Source of the DNA: an uncultured Bacteroidota bacterium
GTDB taxonomy: Bacteria > Bacteroidota > Bacteroidia > Flavobacteriales > Flavobacteriaceae
Assembly (NCBI GenBank): GCA_902515395.1
Contig: CABXUL010000008.1
Location: 1-53,107, forward strand
Direction of reading: 5' to 3'
DNA: 53,107 nucleotides
Shown here: one piece after another, positions 8,815-16,186 of the stretch
How positions within the stretch are numbered: position 1 is the stretch's first letter
Layout of the letters: the number at the start of each line of letters is the position of its first letter
Translations under genes and position numbers: made by a program
The notes under the pieces: generated by a model
The model's input: only the letters and a program-made list of their open reading frames with translations
What the model was told of the DNA's origin: nothing
The model's database searches: none

Positions 8815-10363
8815 ATTGTTTGGCCCAATTAAAATATTCTTTTTTTAAATATTCTGTCTTTTCTGGTTCTTTTTCTAAAAGGTCATTTTCTTCTATAGGA
8901 TCTTCTTTAAGGTTATAGAGCTCCCATTTATTTTTGTTTGAAACCAATTTCCAATTTCGATCCCTGATTGCTTTTCCATTCCTCCATTGCCAGAAAATTG
9001 GTGTTGCTCTTTCATCATTTTGGTTTTCTCCCTTTATTGCAGATAAAAAACTTTTTCCATCAGCTGGTATTATGTTTTGACCATTTAATCTCTTAGGATA
9101 TTCTACATTTAATATCTCTTGGAAGGTAGGTAAGACATCTATAAAATGTATAGGTGTACTTGCAATAATATTTTTATGTTTAATACCTTTAGGCCAAAAA
9201 GCAATTAGTGGAGTTTTAATCCCTCCTTCATGACTCCAGTTTTTGTATTCTCTGTATGGAGTGTTACTTACATTTGCCCAGCTTTTCCCTAAAGATTTCC
9301 AATTGGTTAATGTTCCAATTTCTCCTGTTCCACCACTTAGGTTTACAACCTCCCTCGAGCCTCCATTATCTGAGGCAAAAACAATAAGCGTATTATTTAA
9401 TTCCCCCTTATTCTCTAACATAGAAAGTATTTTCCCAATATTCTGATCCAGCCGATCAATCATAGCAGCATATACCTCCATTGATCTGCTTTCCTCGGCT
9501 CTCTCATCCTTGCTTAGGCTACCCCAGTCTTTGAAAGCAGGAACTGATAGTGAGGCATCTTTTGGGATAATGCCAAGTTCTTTTTGTTTTTTAAATCTAT
9601 CTTGACGAATTTTTTTATAACCTACATTGTAGTAATTTTTATATTTTTCTATATCCTCTGGCCATGCCATGAGGGGGTCATGAGGTGCTGTATAGGCGAG
9701 GTAAAGAAAAAAAGGTTTTTTCTCGTCAATCTTATTAATCCAATTAAGCGCATAATTTGTAAAAACATCGGTAGTGTAAAAATCCTTTGACTTGGGAGTA
9801 TATGGATTAAAAACCTCTCCTTCGATTACCCAATTTCTGTAGGTTGTAGGGCTTCTTTTCATCCAACCTTTTTGAGCTGGTTGACCTTCTCCAGTTCTTT
9901 TTACTCCTGGATTAAAATGATTAGATGCACCATCTAAAAGCCCACTGTAATGATCAAATCCTCTCGTAATCGGGTTTTCTATACTGTGATGTTTTCCAGA
10001 CCAAAGAGTTGTGTAGCCTGCAGATTTAAATAGTTCTCCCAGAGTTATGGCATTTTGCATTTTTAGTCTGAAGGTCTTATGATAACCGATTTGCTGAGAA
10101 TACAAACCTGTTAGAAGGCAAGCTCTTGACGGAAAACATTTAGAGGTGTTATAAGCATTAGTAAATCTAACCCCTTCAAAAGCTAAACGATCAATGTTTG
10201 GAGTTTCAATTTCACTACCATAAGCTCCTATGTCCGAGAACCCCATATCATCAACAAGTATTAAGATGACATTTGGGGGTTGTAAAGAAATAGGTGACTT
10301 ATTACATTTTGAAAAAATTAGAAGAATTAATGCAAAAGTTAGGATGCAATTTCTATAATTCAC
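8792..10363 (-). CDS. Sulfatase (S1 type, CFPSR motif), exported
   Basis: The protein has 523 residues. Its hydrophobic N-terminus ends in FSKC, so it is either a lipoprotein with an atypical lipobox or a Sec substrate. VDDMG (Asp38, Asp39) gives metal ligands, and the formylglycine motif is CFPSR (Cys76 to Arg80) followed by ACLLTG. KHH near residue 125, PHDP and ASDNGG are the usual further sulfatase elements, and the C-terminus ends with the YNLKEDPIEENDL signature common in this family. It belongs to the large arylsulfatase group seen with the SKCFPSR context. It overlaps the upstream double-DUF1080 gene by 11 bases and the downstream sulfatase by 23, so the three genes look co-translated. 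The target sulfate position is not predictable from the motif. Confidence 0.92.
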   Translation of the reverse strand: MNYRNCILTFALILLIFSKCNKSPISLQPPNVILILVDDMGFSDIGAYGSEIETPNIDRLAFEGVRFTNAYNTSKCFPSRACLLTGLYSQQIGYHKTFRLKMQNAITLGELFKSAGYTTLWSGKHHSIENPITRGFDHYSGLLDGASNHFNPGVKRTGEGQPAQKGWMKRSPTTYRNWVIEGEVFNPYTPKSKDFYTTDVFTNYALNWINKIDEKKPFFLYLAYTAPHDPLMAWPEDIEKYKNYYNVGYKKIRQDRFKKQKELGIIPKDASLSVPAFKDWGSLSKDERAEESRSMEVYAAMIDRLDQNIGKILSMLENKGELNNTLIVFASDNGGSREVVNLSGGTGEIGTLTNWKSLGKSWANVSNTPYREYKNWSHEGGIKTPLIAFWPKGIKHKNIIASTPIHFIDVLPTFQEILNVEYPKRLNGQNIIPADGKSFLSAIKGENQNDERATPIFWQWRNGKAIRDRNWKLVSNKNKWELYNLKEDPIEENDLLEKEPEKTEYLKKEYFNWAKQFDFDKKD

Positions 10364-11774
10364 GAATCTTAATATTTTTAAATTTTATATCACCTGGATG
10401 GTGATCTTGAAGTAAAATTCTTCCCTCATTTGCAACTCCAAAGCCTTTTTTATCATAAAATTTACTTTTTTTAATAAGATTTTTGAATGTTTGGGAAAAT
10501 CTGTCATATCTAACGACTAGAATATTGTTTAACCAGTGTTCTACATTTCCCCCCTCTACAATAATCCTTGCTTTATTCCATTCATTTGGTCCTTTTGATC
10601 TTAATTTATAGTTAAGAGATTTATTTTCGATAACATTTCTTTGTAATTCAGATAAGTTTTCTGAGGAAATAAGGTCATACAGTGAACCTACGGTACGGTT
10701 GCCATCAACTCCCATTTTAAAATCTTCATGGGCATCATCAAGAATTTGAAACTCTAGACCTATATTCCTCCCGTCACCGGCGTTAAGAGCATCTACAAAG
10801 TATTTAATTCCACTGTTCCCACCTTTTTGGACTTTAAAATCTAACTCCAATTCAAAATTGCTAAATTTTTCAATAGTAACAATATCACCAGATCTTTTTG
10901 GGTCTTTTTTAATCTTATGAGGATGAAAATGAATAATTCCATTTTCTAAAGTAATTCCAGATTCAGGAAAGAAATCAATTTCAGCACCCTTCCATCCCTT
11001 TGAAGTTTTTCCATCCCAAAGTAATTTCCAACCTTTTCTCTTTTCCTCAGGGGTTAATTTATTGTTTAAATAACTTATTTGTTTAGCATAAGCCATGTTG
11101 GGTGTTTTTCTAGAATCAAGATCTTCAGTAACTATTCTTATATTTTTCCACTTTATAGTTTTTCCTTCAAGCTCTTTTGCACTTATAGAATGTACCTGAA
11201 GTGCTATAAAACCTTCAGAGGTCATATCATCTACTAGATTTGAACATTGAATTCCATTAATGAAAGTTTTAATTGAATTACCAATTGCTTCAATCCTGAC
11301 CTTATTCCAGTAACCATTTCTAAATGCAGCACTTCCATTTTTATTCATCGTTAGTGGATATAACCATCCTCTTCTTCCCTCATCGTAAATTCCACCGGTC
11401 CATGCTCTTTCACTTGTATCTAGCTCCGATTGATAACCGTGAACTCTCCCGTTCCTATAACTTTTTATAGAATTTGATCTAAATTGAATACCTGAGTTTA
11501 GACCAGGTGACACGAGAACTTCAACTTCAAAAATGAAATCTGAATACTTTTTCTTTGTACACAAAAAAGTATTTGGTGTTCCAGCTCTAGAAGTACCTAC
11601 AATAGCATCACCTTCAATTCTGTATTTCGCAGTTCCATTTTTTATTTCCCATCCAGAGAGGTCTTTACCGTTGAATAGTTTTTTCCAGTCAGATTGTGCC
11701 TTAACTTCAAGAGAAAACATTATAGTTGTAATTATCAATAGTAGTTTAGTAAAAATTTTAAATTTGTCTTTCAT
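10353..11774 (-). CDS. Protein with two DUF1080 domains (3-keto-disaccharide hydrolase family)
   Basis: The start at 11774 gives 473 residues and a clean signal peptide ending near KAQ (about 27); an ATG at 11786 adds four residues and cannot be excluded. Two DUF1080 domains follow in tandem. The first, about 29-218, has WKKLFNGKDLSGWE and LNSGIQFRS. The second, about 238-473, has WKLLWDGKTSKGW, GNSGIKYF and ILLQDHHPGDIKFKNIKI. The family folds as a concanavalin-like jelly roll, and some members hydrolyse or eliminate 3-keto glycosides made by sugar dehydrogenases. This is the first gene of the leftward block, transcribed from the divergent region holding the perfect palindrome at 11801. Two domains in one chain suggest either two activities or one catalytic and one binding domain. 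Confidence 0.88.
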   Translation of the reverse strand: MKDKFKIFTKLLLIITTIMFSLEVKAQSDWKKLFNGKDLSGWEIKNGTAKYRIEGDAIVGTSRAGTPNTFLCTKKKYSDFIFEVEVLVSPGLNSGIQFRSNSIKSYRNGRVHGYQSELDTSERAWTGGIYDEGRRGWLYPLTMNKNGSAAFRNGYWNKVRIEAIGNSIKTFINGIQCSNLVDDMTSEGFIALQVHSISAKELEGKTIKWKNIRIVTEDLDSRKTPNMAYAKQISYLNNKLTPEEKRKGWKLLWDGKTSKGWKGAEIDFFPESGITLENGIIHFHPHKIKKDPKRSGDIVTIEKFSNFELELDFKVQKGGNSGIKYFVDALNAGDGRNIGLEFQILDDAHEDFKMGVDGNRTVGSLYDLISSENLSELQRNVIENKSLNYKLRSKGPNEWNKARIIVEGGNVEHWLNNILVVRYDRFSQTFKNLIKKSKFYDKKGFGVANEGRILLQDHHPGDIKFKNIKIREL

Positions 11775-11800
11775 TGTTATAACCATTAGTTATTTGAATA

Positions 11801-11816
11801 TTGTGTGCGCACACAA
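11801..11816. promoter_or_regulatory. Perfect 16-base palindromic operator in the divergent promoter region
   Basis: TTGTGTGCGCACACAA is a perfect inverted repeat with central CG. It lies between the leftward gene starting at 11774 and the rightward gene starting at 11853, so one bound regulator could control both. The core GTGTGCGCACAC (11803-11814) is the most symmetrical member of the set found in this window. Confidence 0.72.
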
Positions 11817-11852
11817 ATGTAACGTCTTAATGTTTAATCAAAAAATTATTAA

Positions 11853-13397
11853 GTGAAAATAAAACTAGTCATATTTATATCTGTAATTGTATGTAGTTGC
11901 AATACTTCTTCTAAAGAAAATCTGAACAAACCTAATATTATATTTATGATGTCTGACGATCACACAAGTCAGGCCTGGGGAATTTATGGAGGTGTTTTAG
12001 AAAAATACGTAATAAATAAAAATATAAAACGCTTAGCGGCCGAAGGAGTGGTCCTGGAAAATGCTTTCTGTACAAATTCTATTTGTGTTCCTAGCCGCGC
12101 ATCAATACTTACCGGACAATACAGTCATAAAAACCAAGTTTATACTCTAACAGATGCTCTTGAATCTGATAAACTTAACGTTGCAAAGATTTTAAGGAGT
12201 TCTGGATATCAGACTGCTTTGGTAGGTAAGTGGCACCTTAAAAAACAACCATCAGGTTTTGATTATTTCAATGTACTTCCTGGTCAGGGAAGATATAATA
12301 ATCCATTATTAAAGGATATTCACAATTGGGAGGATGGGAATAAAGGTGGAAAAGTATTCGATGGTTTTTCCTCAGATGTCATAATGGATGAGTCAATCAA
12401 ATGGTTAGATCAGCGAGATAAAGACAAACCCTTTATGTTGATGACTCATTTCAAAGCTACCCATGAGCCATTTGATTATCCTGATCGTTTTAAAAATTTA
12501 TTTGATGGGGAAACTTTACCGGAACCTGAATCTTTACTTGATTTTTATCCTGGAAAGTCAGGTAGAACCTTTGAAGGGCAAATACTTGAAATACTAACGG
12601 AACGTTGGACCAAAGCAACACAGACAAAAAGTAATAGATACCCTGGTTTACCATTTGACACCGAAGGTTTAGACTCTATTCAAATCAGAAAAAAAACATA
12701 TCAAAAATTTGTAAAAGATTTTTTGAGATGTGCAGCTGCGATTGACGATAATATTGGTAAAATGCATGATTACTTGGAGGATAACAATCTAGCAGATAAT
12801 ACGGTTATTATTTATACTGCAGACCAAGGATATTTTCTTGGTGAACACGGAATGATGGATAAAAGAATGTTTTTGGAGGAGTCCTTACGGATGCCCTTTG
12901 TAATAAAATATCCTAAAGAGATACCTGCTGGTAAAAGAATAGATGATATTATCCTAAATATTGACTTTCCTTCATTAATATTAGATTATGCAGGTGTCTC
13001 ACAACCGGATTCATTTCAAGGAAAGAGTTTCAGGTCCAATCTAATGCTTGAAACTCCTTCAGATTGGCGAAAGAATATGTACTATCGCTATTATGCCCAC
13101 GCTGAAAACCGTCCTTCTCATATGGGTATTCGAACTAATCAACATAAATTAATTTTTTACTACGGACATCCGTTGGGTTTAAAAGGTACTTATACAAAAA
13201 AAACTACTCCTCCAGCTTGGGAATATTATGACTTGGAAAATGACCCTATGGAGTTAAGTAATCAATATAATAATATTGAAAACAAGAAAATTATCTCTCA
13301 ATTAAAAAGAGATTTATTAAACTTAAGAACAAAGTTAGGCGATGAAAAAACTGACTCAGATGAGTTAAAAGTCATTCTTGAAAATCATTGGGAATAA
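11853..13397 (+). CDS. Sulfatase (S1 type, CVPSR motif), lipoprotein
   Basis: The protein has 514 residues from a GTG start at 11853; no in-frame ATG precedes the signal peptide, which has lipobox VCSC (Cys16). MMSDDHTSQAWGIYG holds the metal-binding Asp pair, and the formylglycine motif is CVPSR (Cys78 to Arg82) followed by ASILTGQYSH. GKWHL, THFKATHEPF, and ADQGYFLGEHGMMDKR supply further active-site parts. The SDDH...SICxPSRASILTG context resembles the N-acetylglucosamine-6-sulfatase-like branch (tentatively S1_11), but the sugar recognised here may differ. It is the first gene rightward from the divergent operator and is followed by about 100 bases with another promoter, so it may be a short transcription unit. 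Confidence 0.92.
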   Translation: MKIKLVIFISVIVCSCNTSSKENLNKPNIIFMMSDDHTSQAWGIYGGVLEKYVINKNIKRLAAEGVVLENAFCTNSICVPSRASILTGQYSHKNQVYTLTDALESDKLNVAKILRSSGYQTALVGKWHLKKQPSGFDYFNVLPGQGRYNNPLLKDIHNWEDGNKGGKVFDGFSSDVIMDESIKWLDQRDKDKPFMLMTHFKATHEPFDYPDRFKNLFDGETLPEPESLLDFYPGKSGRTFEGQILEILTERWTKATQTKSNRYPGLPFDTEGLDSIQIRKKTYQKFVKDFLRCAAAIDDNIGKMHDYLEDNNLADNTVIIYTADQGYFLGEHGMMDKRMFLEESLRMPFVIKYPKEIPAGKRIDDIILNIDFPSLILDYAGVSQPDSFQGKSFRSNLMLETPSDWRKNMYYRYYAHAENRPSHMGIRTNQHKLIFYYGHPLGLKGTYTKKTTPPAWEYYDLENDPMELSNQYNNIENKKIISQLKRDLLNLRTKLGDEKTDSDELKVILENHWE

Positions 13398-13446
13398 AAA
13401 TCACTTAATCAATAATAGCCTTGTACCTGTAATAATTTATATTATT

Positions 13447-13479
13447 TTTGAATTTTTAGTGTTCGAACACGTAAATTAG
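13447..13479 (+). promoter_or_regulatory. Bacteroidota-type promoter with an embedded perfect palindromic operator
   Basis: TTTG at 13447-13450 and TAAATTAG at 13472-13479 resemble the -33 (TTTG) and -7 (TAnnTTTG) elements of Bacteroidota promoters, with 21 bases between them. The spacer contains GTGTTCGAACAC (13459-13470), a perfect dyad. Binding there would block RNA polymerase, so repression relieved by an inducer is the simplest reading. The next gene starts at 13498. Confidence 0.65.
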
Positions 13480-13497
13480 AATAATTAAGTATATTAT

Positions 13498-14913
13498 ATG
13501 AAAATGATTGAAGTTAAGCCCTACCTAAATTTAGGCTTTTCGTCTATACTTTTGTTTATAACAATTAATTGTTTTGGTCAAAAGAACCTCAATAAAAAAC
13601 CAAACTTTATTGTTATTTTGACAGACGATCAGAGCTGGGTTGGAACATCTTTTTTAGCTGACCCAGGTGATCAGCGTTCTAAAAGTGATTATTACCAGAC
13701 TCCGAACATGGAACGCATGGCAAATAAGGGAATGAGAATGACAAATGGATACGCACCTGCACCCTTTTGCTCTCCCACTAGAAAAAGTATTTTAACCGGG
13801 CTTACACCTGCCAAGCATGAATATCAAAAAGATAGAAACAATTGGACTACTGTTTTTAGAAAAAGGATGACAATACCCAAGATTCTTAAATTGGCTGATT
13901 CAAATTATGTCACTGCTCATTTTGGAAAATGGGATGCTAGATATGATCAATTTACGCCTGAAGAAATGGGATATGACTTTAGTGATGGATTGACTGGGAA
14001 CAACACTGGAGGAGGTAAAAGCACATTAGATGTAAATGGGAGAGAAACTTCTTTTAAAATGGGAGATGCATGGCCTAAAACTTATGATGATCCAAAATTA
14101 ATTTTCTCACTGACTCAAAGATCAAATGACTTTATAGAGGAACAAACCAAAAAAAACAAGCCCTTTTTTATCCAGATCTCCCATTACGCTGTTCATTTGG
14201 CAATTACCTACAGTAAAAAAAACATTACTAAATATAATAAAATAGAGAAAGGCAAAAAACACGCTACCCCAGAGTTTGCTGCTATGACTGAGGACATGGA
14301 TGAGGGAATAGGAATTTTATTAGATAAAGTCTACTCGTTGGGAATTGCTGATAATACATACATAATCTTTTTATCAGATAACGGAGGAAGAACATCAATT
14401 CCGATTGGACCTGAACAAAAAATAGCTAGAAATTTTCCATTAAGAGGGGGAAAAGGGTCTATGTATGAGGGTGGACTAAGGGTACCTTTTGTAATTAGCG
14501 GACCAGGAGTTTCTAAAAACTCCTATTCTGACGTACCAGTTACTGGCTTAGATATTTTACCAACTGTAGCAAGATTAGCAGGATATCAAGGTTTATTACC
14601 GAATATTCTGGATGGAGGAAATATTCAGACTATTATTCATAACAATGGAAAAGGGAAAGTGGAGCGAAATAGTCCATATTTAATTTTTCACCAAGCTGCT
14701 AATAGAAAGCCAATATCTGCTATCCGTTTTGGGGATTATAAGTTGGTAAAAGATTGGAGATACAATAAATTAGAACTTTTTGATCTTTCTAGAGATTTAG
14801 AGGAAAAAGTTGATCTATCAAAAAAAATGCCTGACTTGGTTAAAAAATTAGATAAAGCATTGATTAAATTTTTAGAAGATTCTGATGCTGAGACAAAGCA
14901 AATCAAAACATAA
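13498..14913 (+). CDS. Sulfatase (S1 type, CSPTR motif), exported
   Basis: The 471-residue protein has a Sec signal ending near CFGQ (about 28). TDDQ (Asp43, Asp44) provides metal ligands, and the formylglycine motif CSPTR spans Cys91 to Arg95, followed by KSILTGLTPAKHE. A GKWDAR segment replaces the common GKWHLG, a notable change because the His of that motif usually contacts the sulfate region. HYAVHLA and LSDNGG are typical of the family, as is FDLSRDLEEKVDLS near the C-terminus. It is the first gene after the promoter at 13447 and is followed by the enolase-superfamily gene after nine bases, so these belong to one operon. The specific substrate is unknown. Confidence 0.92.
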   Translation: MKMIEVKPYLNLGFSSILLFITINCFGQKNLNKKPNFIVILTDDQSWVGTSFLADPGDQRSKSDYYQTPNMERMANKGMRMTNGYAPAPFCSPTRKSILTGLTPAKHEYQKDRNNWTTVFRKRMTIPKILKLADSNYVTAHFGKWDARYDQFTPEEMGYDFSDGLTGNNTGGGKSTLDVNGRETSFKMGDAWPKTYDDPKLIFSLTQRSNDFIEEQTKKNKPFFIQISHYAVHLAITYSKKNITKYNKIEKGKKHATPEFAAMTEDMDEGIGILLDKVYSLGIADNTYIIFLSDNGGRTSIPIGPEQKIARNFPLRGGKGSMYEGGLRVPFVISGPGVSKNSYSDVPVTGLDILPTVARLAGYQGLLPNILDGGNIQTIIHNNGKGKVERNSPYLIFHQAANRKPISAIRFGDYKLVKDWRYNKLELFDLSRDLEEKVDLSKKMPDLVKKLDKALIKFLEDSDAETKQIKT

Positions 14914-14922
14914 ACTTGAATA

Positions 14923-16185
14923 ATGAATAATTCTAGAAGAAAATTTATTAAACAATCAGGAAGTTTATTACCACTCCTGATTTCACCATCAATTTATTCT
15001 AATTTCAAATTAATTCATACAAAACAGATTAATATTGATCAAATCAATTTGTTTTTGATTAATGTTAACAAGGAGCGAAACTTCAGTTATGGTGTTTGGA
15101 AAAATAGGCAACATGTAATGATTAATATTAAAGGAGGAGATCATATAGGCTGGGGTGAAACAAAAGTTTCCAGTAATAAGCCCAATTTTGATATTGCTGC
15201 TTGGTCAAATGAATTTAAGAAACTCAGAGGTATGAATTTGGGTGAAGCTATTGATGAGGTAAGAAATCAATTTCTTCAAGGTAATTGGCACCCCATAATT
15301 ACAGAGGGGCTGTTAATGACCCTATATGATTTAATGGGTAAATTGGAAAACAAACCCACTGTAAAAATATGGGGCTTGAAAGGCACTAATCCAGTGCCTG
15401 CAATTTTCTGCATTTTAGAGAGAGATACTGAGTTGGTTGTTAAACAAGCAAGAATAGCATTAGATCAGAATATGCATCGTTATGTAAAGATTAAGATGTT
15501 TGGAGAACTCGATGTCGATAAAAGAAATGTTAGTGCACTTAGAAAATTTCTTGGACCTGATTCATTTATCTTAGGTGACCCTAATCGAGGGTATAGTCAT
15601 GTCGTTGGCAGAACTTCAAGGAGTAATCCAGCTAAATATTGTGGGGTGAAAGTCCTCAATAAATTATCTAAAATAATGATTTCTCTGAACGAGGCTGGAA
15701 TGGATGGAGTTGAAGATCCGGCGAGTTTAATGAAAGAGGAATTAATCTTTTTACAGGCAAATGTTGGTAAATTATCGATTGTTCCCGACAAAATTATGCG
15801 ACCGGCATCAAAAAGCATAAAATATTTTGATAAGCGGATGGGAAATTATTTTAATCTTCATCCTAATCAAATGGGAACTTTTACCGAGATTAATGAAATT
15901 TCTAAAGTTATTAAGGCTTCTAATAAGGGTATTATGATTGGAGACGGCAGTTATATTGGTGCAGCTTGTACCTTTTGGCAACAACTAGCAATTGGAAATG
16001 AAGCCTCATGGGTAGAGGCAATGGAAAAACCCCAGGAACAAGACGCCTTTTTAAAGTGTGTTGAAGAAAAAGTAACAGAGCTTAATAATGAGGGAAAAGT
16101 CGCCGCTGATTTTAAACCTGGATTCGGATTAAAAGTCAATGAAAATAAATTGCTATCCCTATCTAATAAATATTTAAAAATTTAA
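14923..16185 (+). CDS. Enolase-superfamily (mandelate racemase-like) protein with Tat-type signal
   Basis: The 420-residue protein begins with SRRKFIKQSG and a hydrophobic segment, a twin-arginine signal that is unusual for this normally cytosolic superfamily. The capping domain spans about 35-150, and a modified TIM barrel follows. Candidate catalytic residues are visible: KIK (189-191), Asp219 in GDPN, Glu264 in GVEDP, Asp289 in VPDK, His313 in NLHPN and Asp341 in GDGS. In relatives such as acid-sugar dehydratases these bind Mg2+ and abstract the proton next to a carboxylate. A role in dehydrating or epimerising a uronic or aldonic acid released from the glycan is plausible. It sits between a sulfatase and the GH92 gene with almost no spacing. 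The substrate is not predictable. Confidence 0.82.
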   Translation: MNNSRRKFIKQSGSLLPLLISPSIYSNFKLIHTKQINIDQINLFLINVNKERNFSYGVWKNRQHVMINIKGGDHIGWGETKVSSNKPNFDIAAWSNEFKKLRGMNLGEAIDEVRNQFLQGNWHPIITEGLLMTLYDLMGKLENKPTVKIWGLKGTNPVPAIFCILERDTELVVKQARIALDQNMHRYVKIKMFGELDVDKRNVSALRKFLGPDSFILGDPNRGYSHVVGRTSRSNPAKYCGVKVLNKLSKIMISLNEAGMDGVEDPASLMKEELIFLQANVGKLSIVPDKIMRPASKSIKYFDKRMGNYFNLHPNQMGTFTEINEISKVIKASNKGIMIGDGSYIGAACTFWQQLAIGNEASWVEAMEKPQEQDAFLKCVEEKVTELNNEGKVAADFKPGFGLKVNENKLLSLSNKYLKI

Positions 16186-16186
16186 A

